Shown: one piece after another, positions 36,849 to 37,017 of the stretch | How the letters are laid out: each line of letters starts with the position of its first letter | How positions within the stretch are numbered: position 1 is the stretch's first letter | From: Candidatus Pelagibacter sp. | GTDB lineage: Bacteria > Pseudomonadota > Alphaproteobacteria > Pelagibacterales > Pelagibacteraceae | Reading direction: 5' to 3' | DNA: 37,017 nt | Assembly (NCBI GenBank): GCA_002704625.1 | Contig: PAGZ01000012.1 | Location: forward strand, 1 to 37,017 | Program-made: the position numbers and the translations under genes | The notes under the pieces: generated by a model | The model's database searches: none | What the model saw: the letters and a program-made list of their open reading frames with translations, nothing else | Told to the model about the DNA's origin: nothing

Positions 36849-37017
36849 TGAAAATTGCACTAATAACTGGTGCCAGCCAAGGAATAGGTGCATCGATTGC
36901 AAAAGTATTAAATAAAGTTAAAATAAAAGTAATTTTAGTAGCAAGATCCAGAAAAAACTTAAAACAAATTCAAAAAAACTTAACTTATCCTAAATATTCC
37001 AAAATAATTTCAAAAGA
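36848..37017 (+). CDS. Short-chain dehydrogenase/reductase, partial at right edge
   Basis: The first 56 codons of an SDR-family oxidoreductase, cut by the window edge. The N-terminus MKIALITGASQGIGASIAKV has the classical NAD(P)-binding TGxxxGIG motif at residues 7-14, followed by a second strand VILVARSRKNLK whose arginines after the strand suggest NADP preference. Its ATG shares one base with the hydratase stop (TAATG), so the two are probably co-translated. The substrate and the active-site region lie outside the window. Confidence 0.85.
   Translation, partial: MKIALITGASQGIGASIAKVLNKVKIKVILVARSRKNLKQIQKNLTYPKYSKIISK

Overview
The window looks like a stretch of chromosome from a streamlined, very AT-rich marine alphaproteobacterium, most likely Pelagibacterales (SAR11). 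By eye G+C is about 30%. Intergenic gaps are mostly 0-20 bases and many neighbouring genes share stop and start bases. The gene order around tol-pal, ftsH-glmM, zapA-tkt and rpoH, a DUF1013 protein and an alphaproteobacterial-type initiator tRNA all fit. No IS element, prophage, CRISPR array or rRNA was seen, and no gene-free stretch exceeds about 100 bases.

Layout, left to right. (1) 66-5125: aroC faces a minus-strand isoprenoid/nuclease set (dxs, ispA, xseB). Diverging from xseB is the tRNA-modification gene tsaC/sua5. (2) 5128-9114: a plus-strand run with a two-gene ABC-2 exporter and three accessory genes (a 2OG-Fe(II) oxygenase-like protein, an FkbM methyltransferase and a GT17-type glycosyltransferase). 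It abuts a minus-strand tRNA-Arg(UCG) and is the most island-like part of the window. (3) 9219-11131: rluD and rpoH. (4) 11128-26917: a long minus-strand series. In transcription order it is a small coiled-coil gene, zapA, fau, ymdB, yebC, a phage-like ruvC, tolQ-tolR-tolA-tolB-pal, cpoB, tilS, ftsH, folP, glmM, thiD and purA. A strong intrinsic terminator separates pal from cpoB, and an extended -10 promoter precedes ftsH. (5) 26975-35077: a plus-strand series of tkt, pgk, class I fba, thiE, efp, an inositol-monophosphatase family gene, rpmE, a DUF1013 gene, purE, rpsU (apparently AUU-initiated), a cold-shock gene and tRNA-fMet. (6) 35096-37017: a DUF1907 protein (homologue of human C11orf54), a divergent 2-keto-4-pentenoate hydratase/FAH-like gene and the start of a short-chain dehydrogenase.

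Most of the content is core housekeeping: aromatic amino acids, MEP isoprenoid synthesis, folate, salvage-type thiamine (thiD and thiE, no thiC here), purines, envelope stability (Tol-Pal, FtsH, GlmM), division (ZapA), central sugar metabolism and translation factors. The parts most worth a second look are the accessory glycan-like cassette beside tRNA-Arg, the replaced RuvC with ruvAB and ybgC absent, the non-canonical start of rpsU, and the uncharacterised DUF1907-hydratase-SDR neighbourhood at the right edge.
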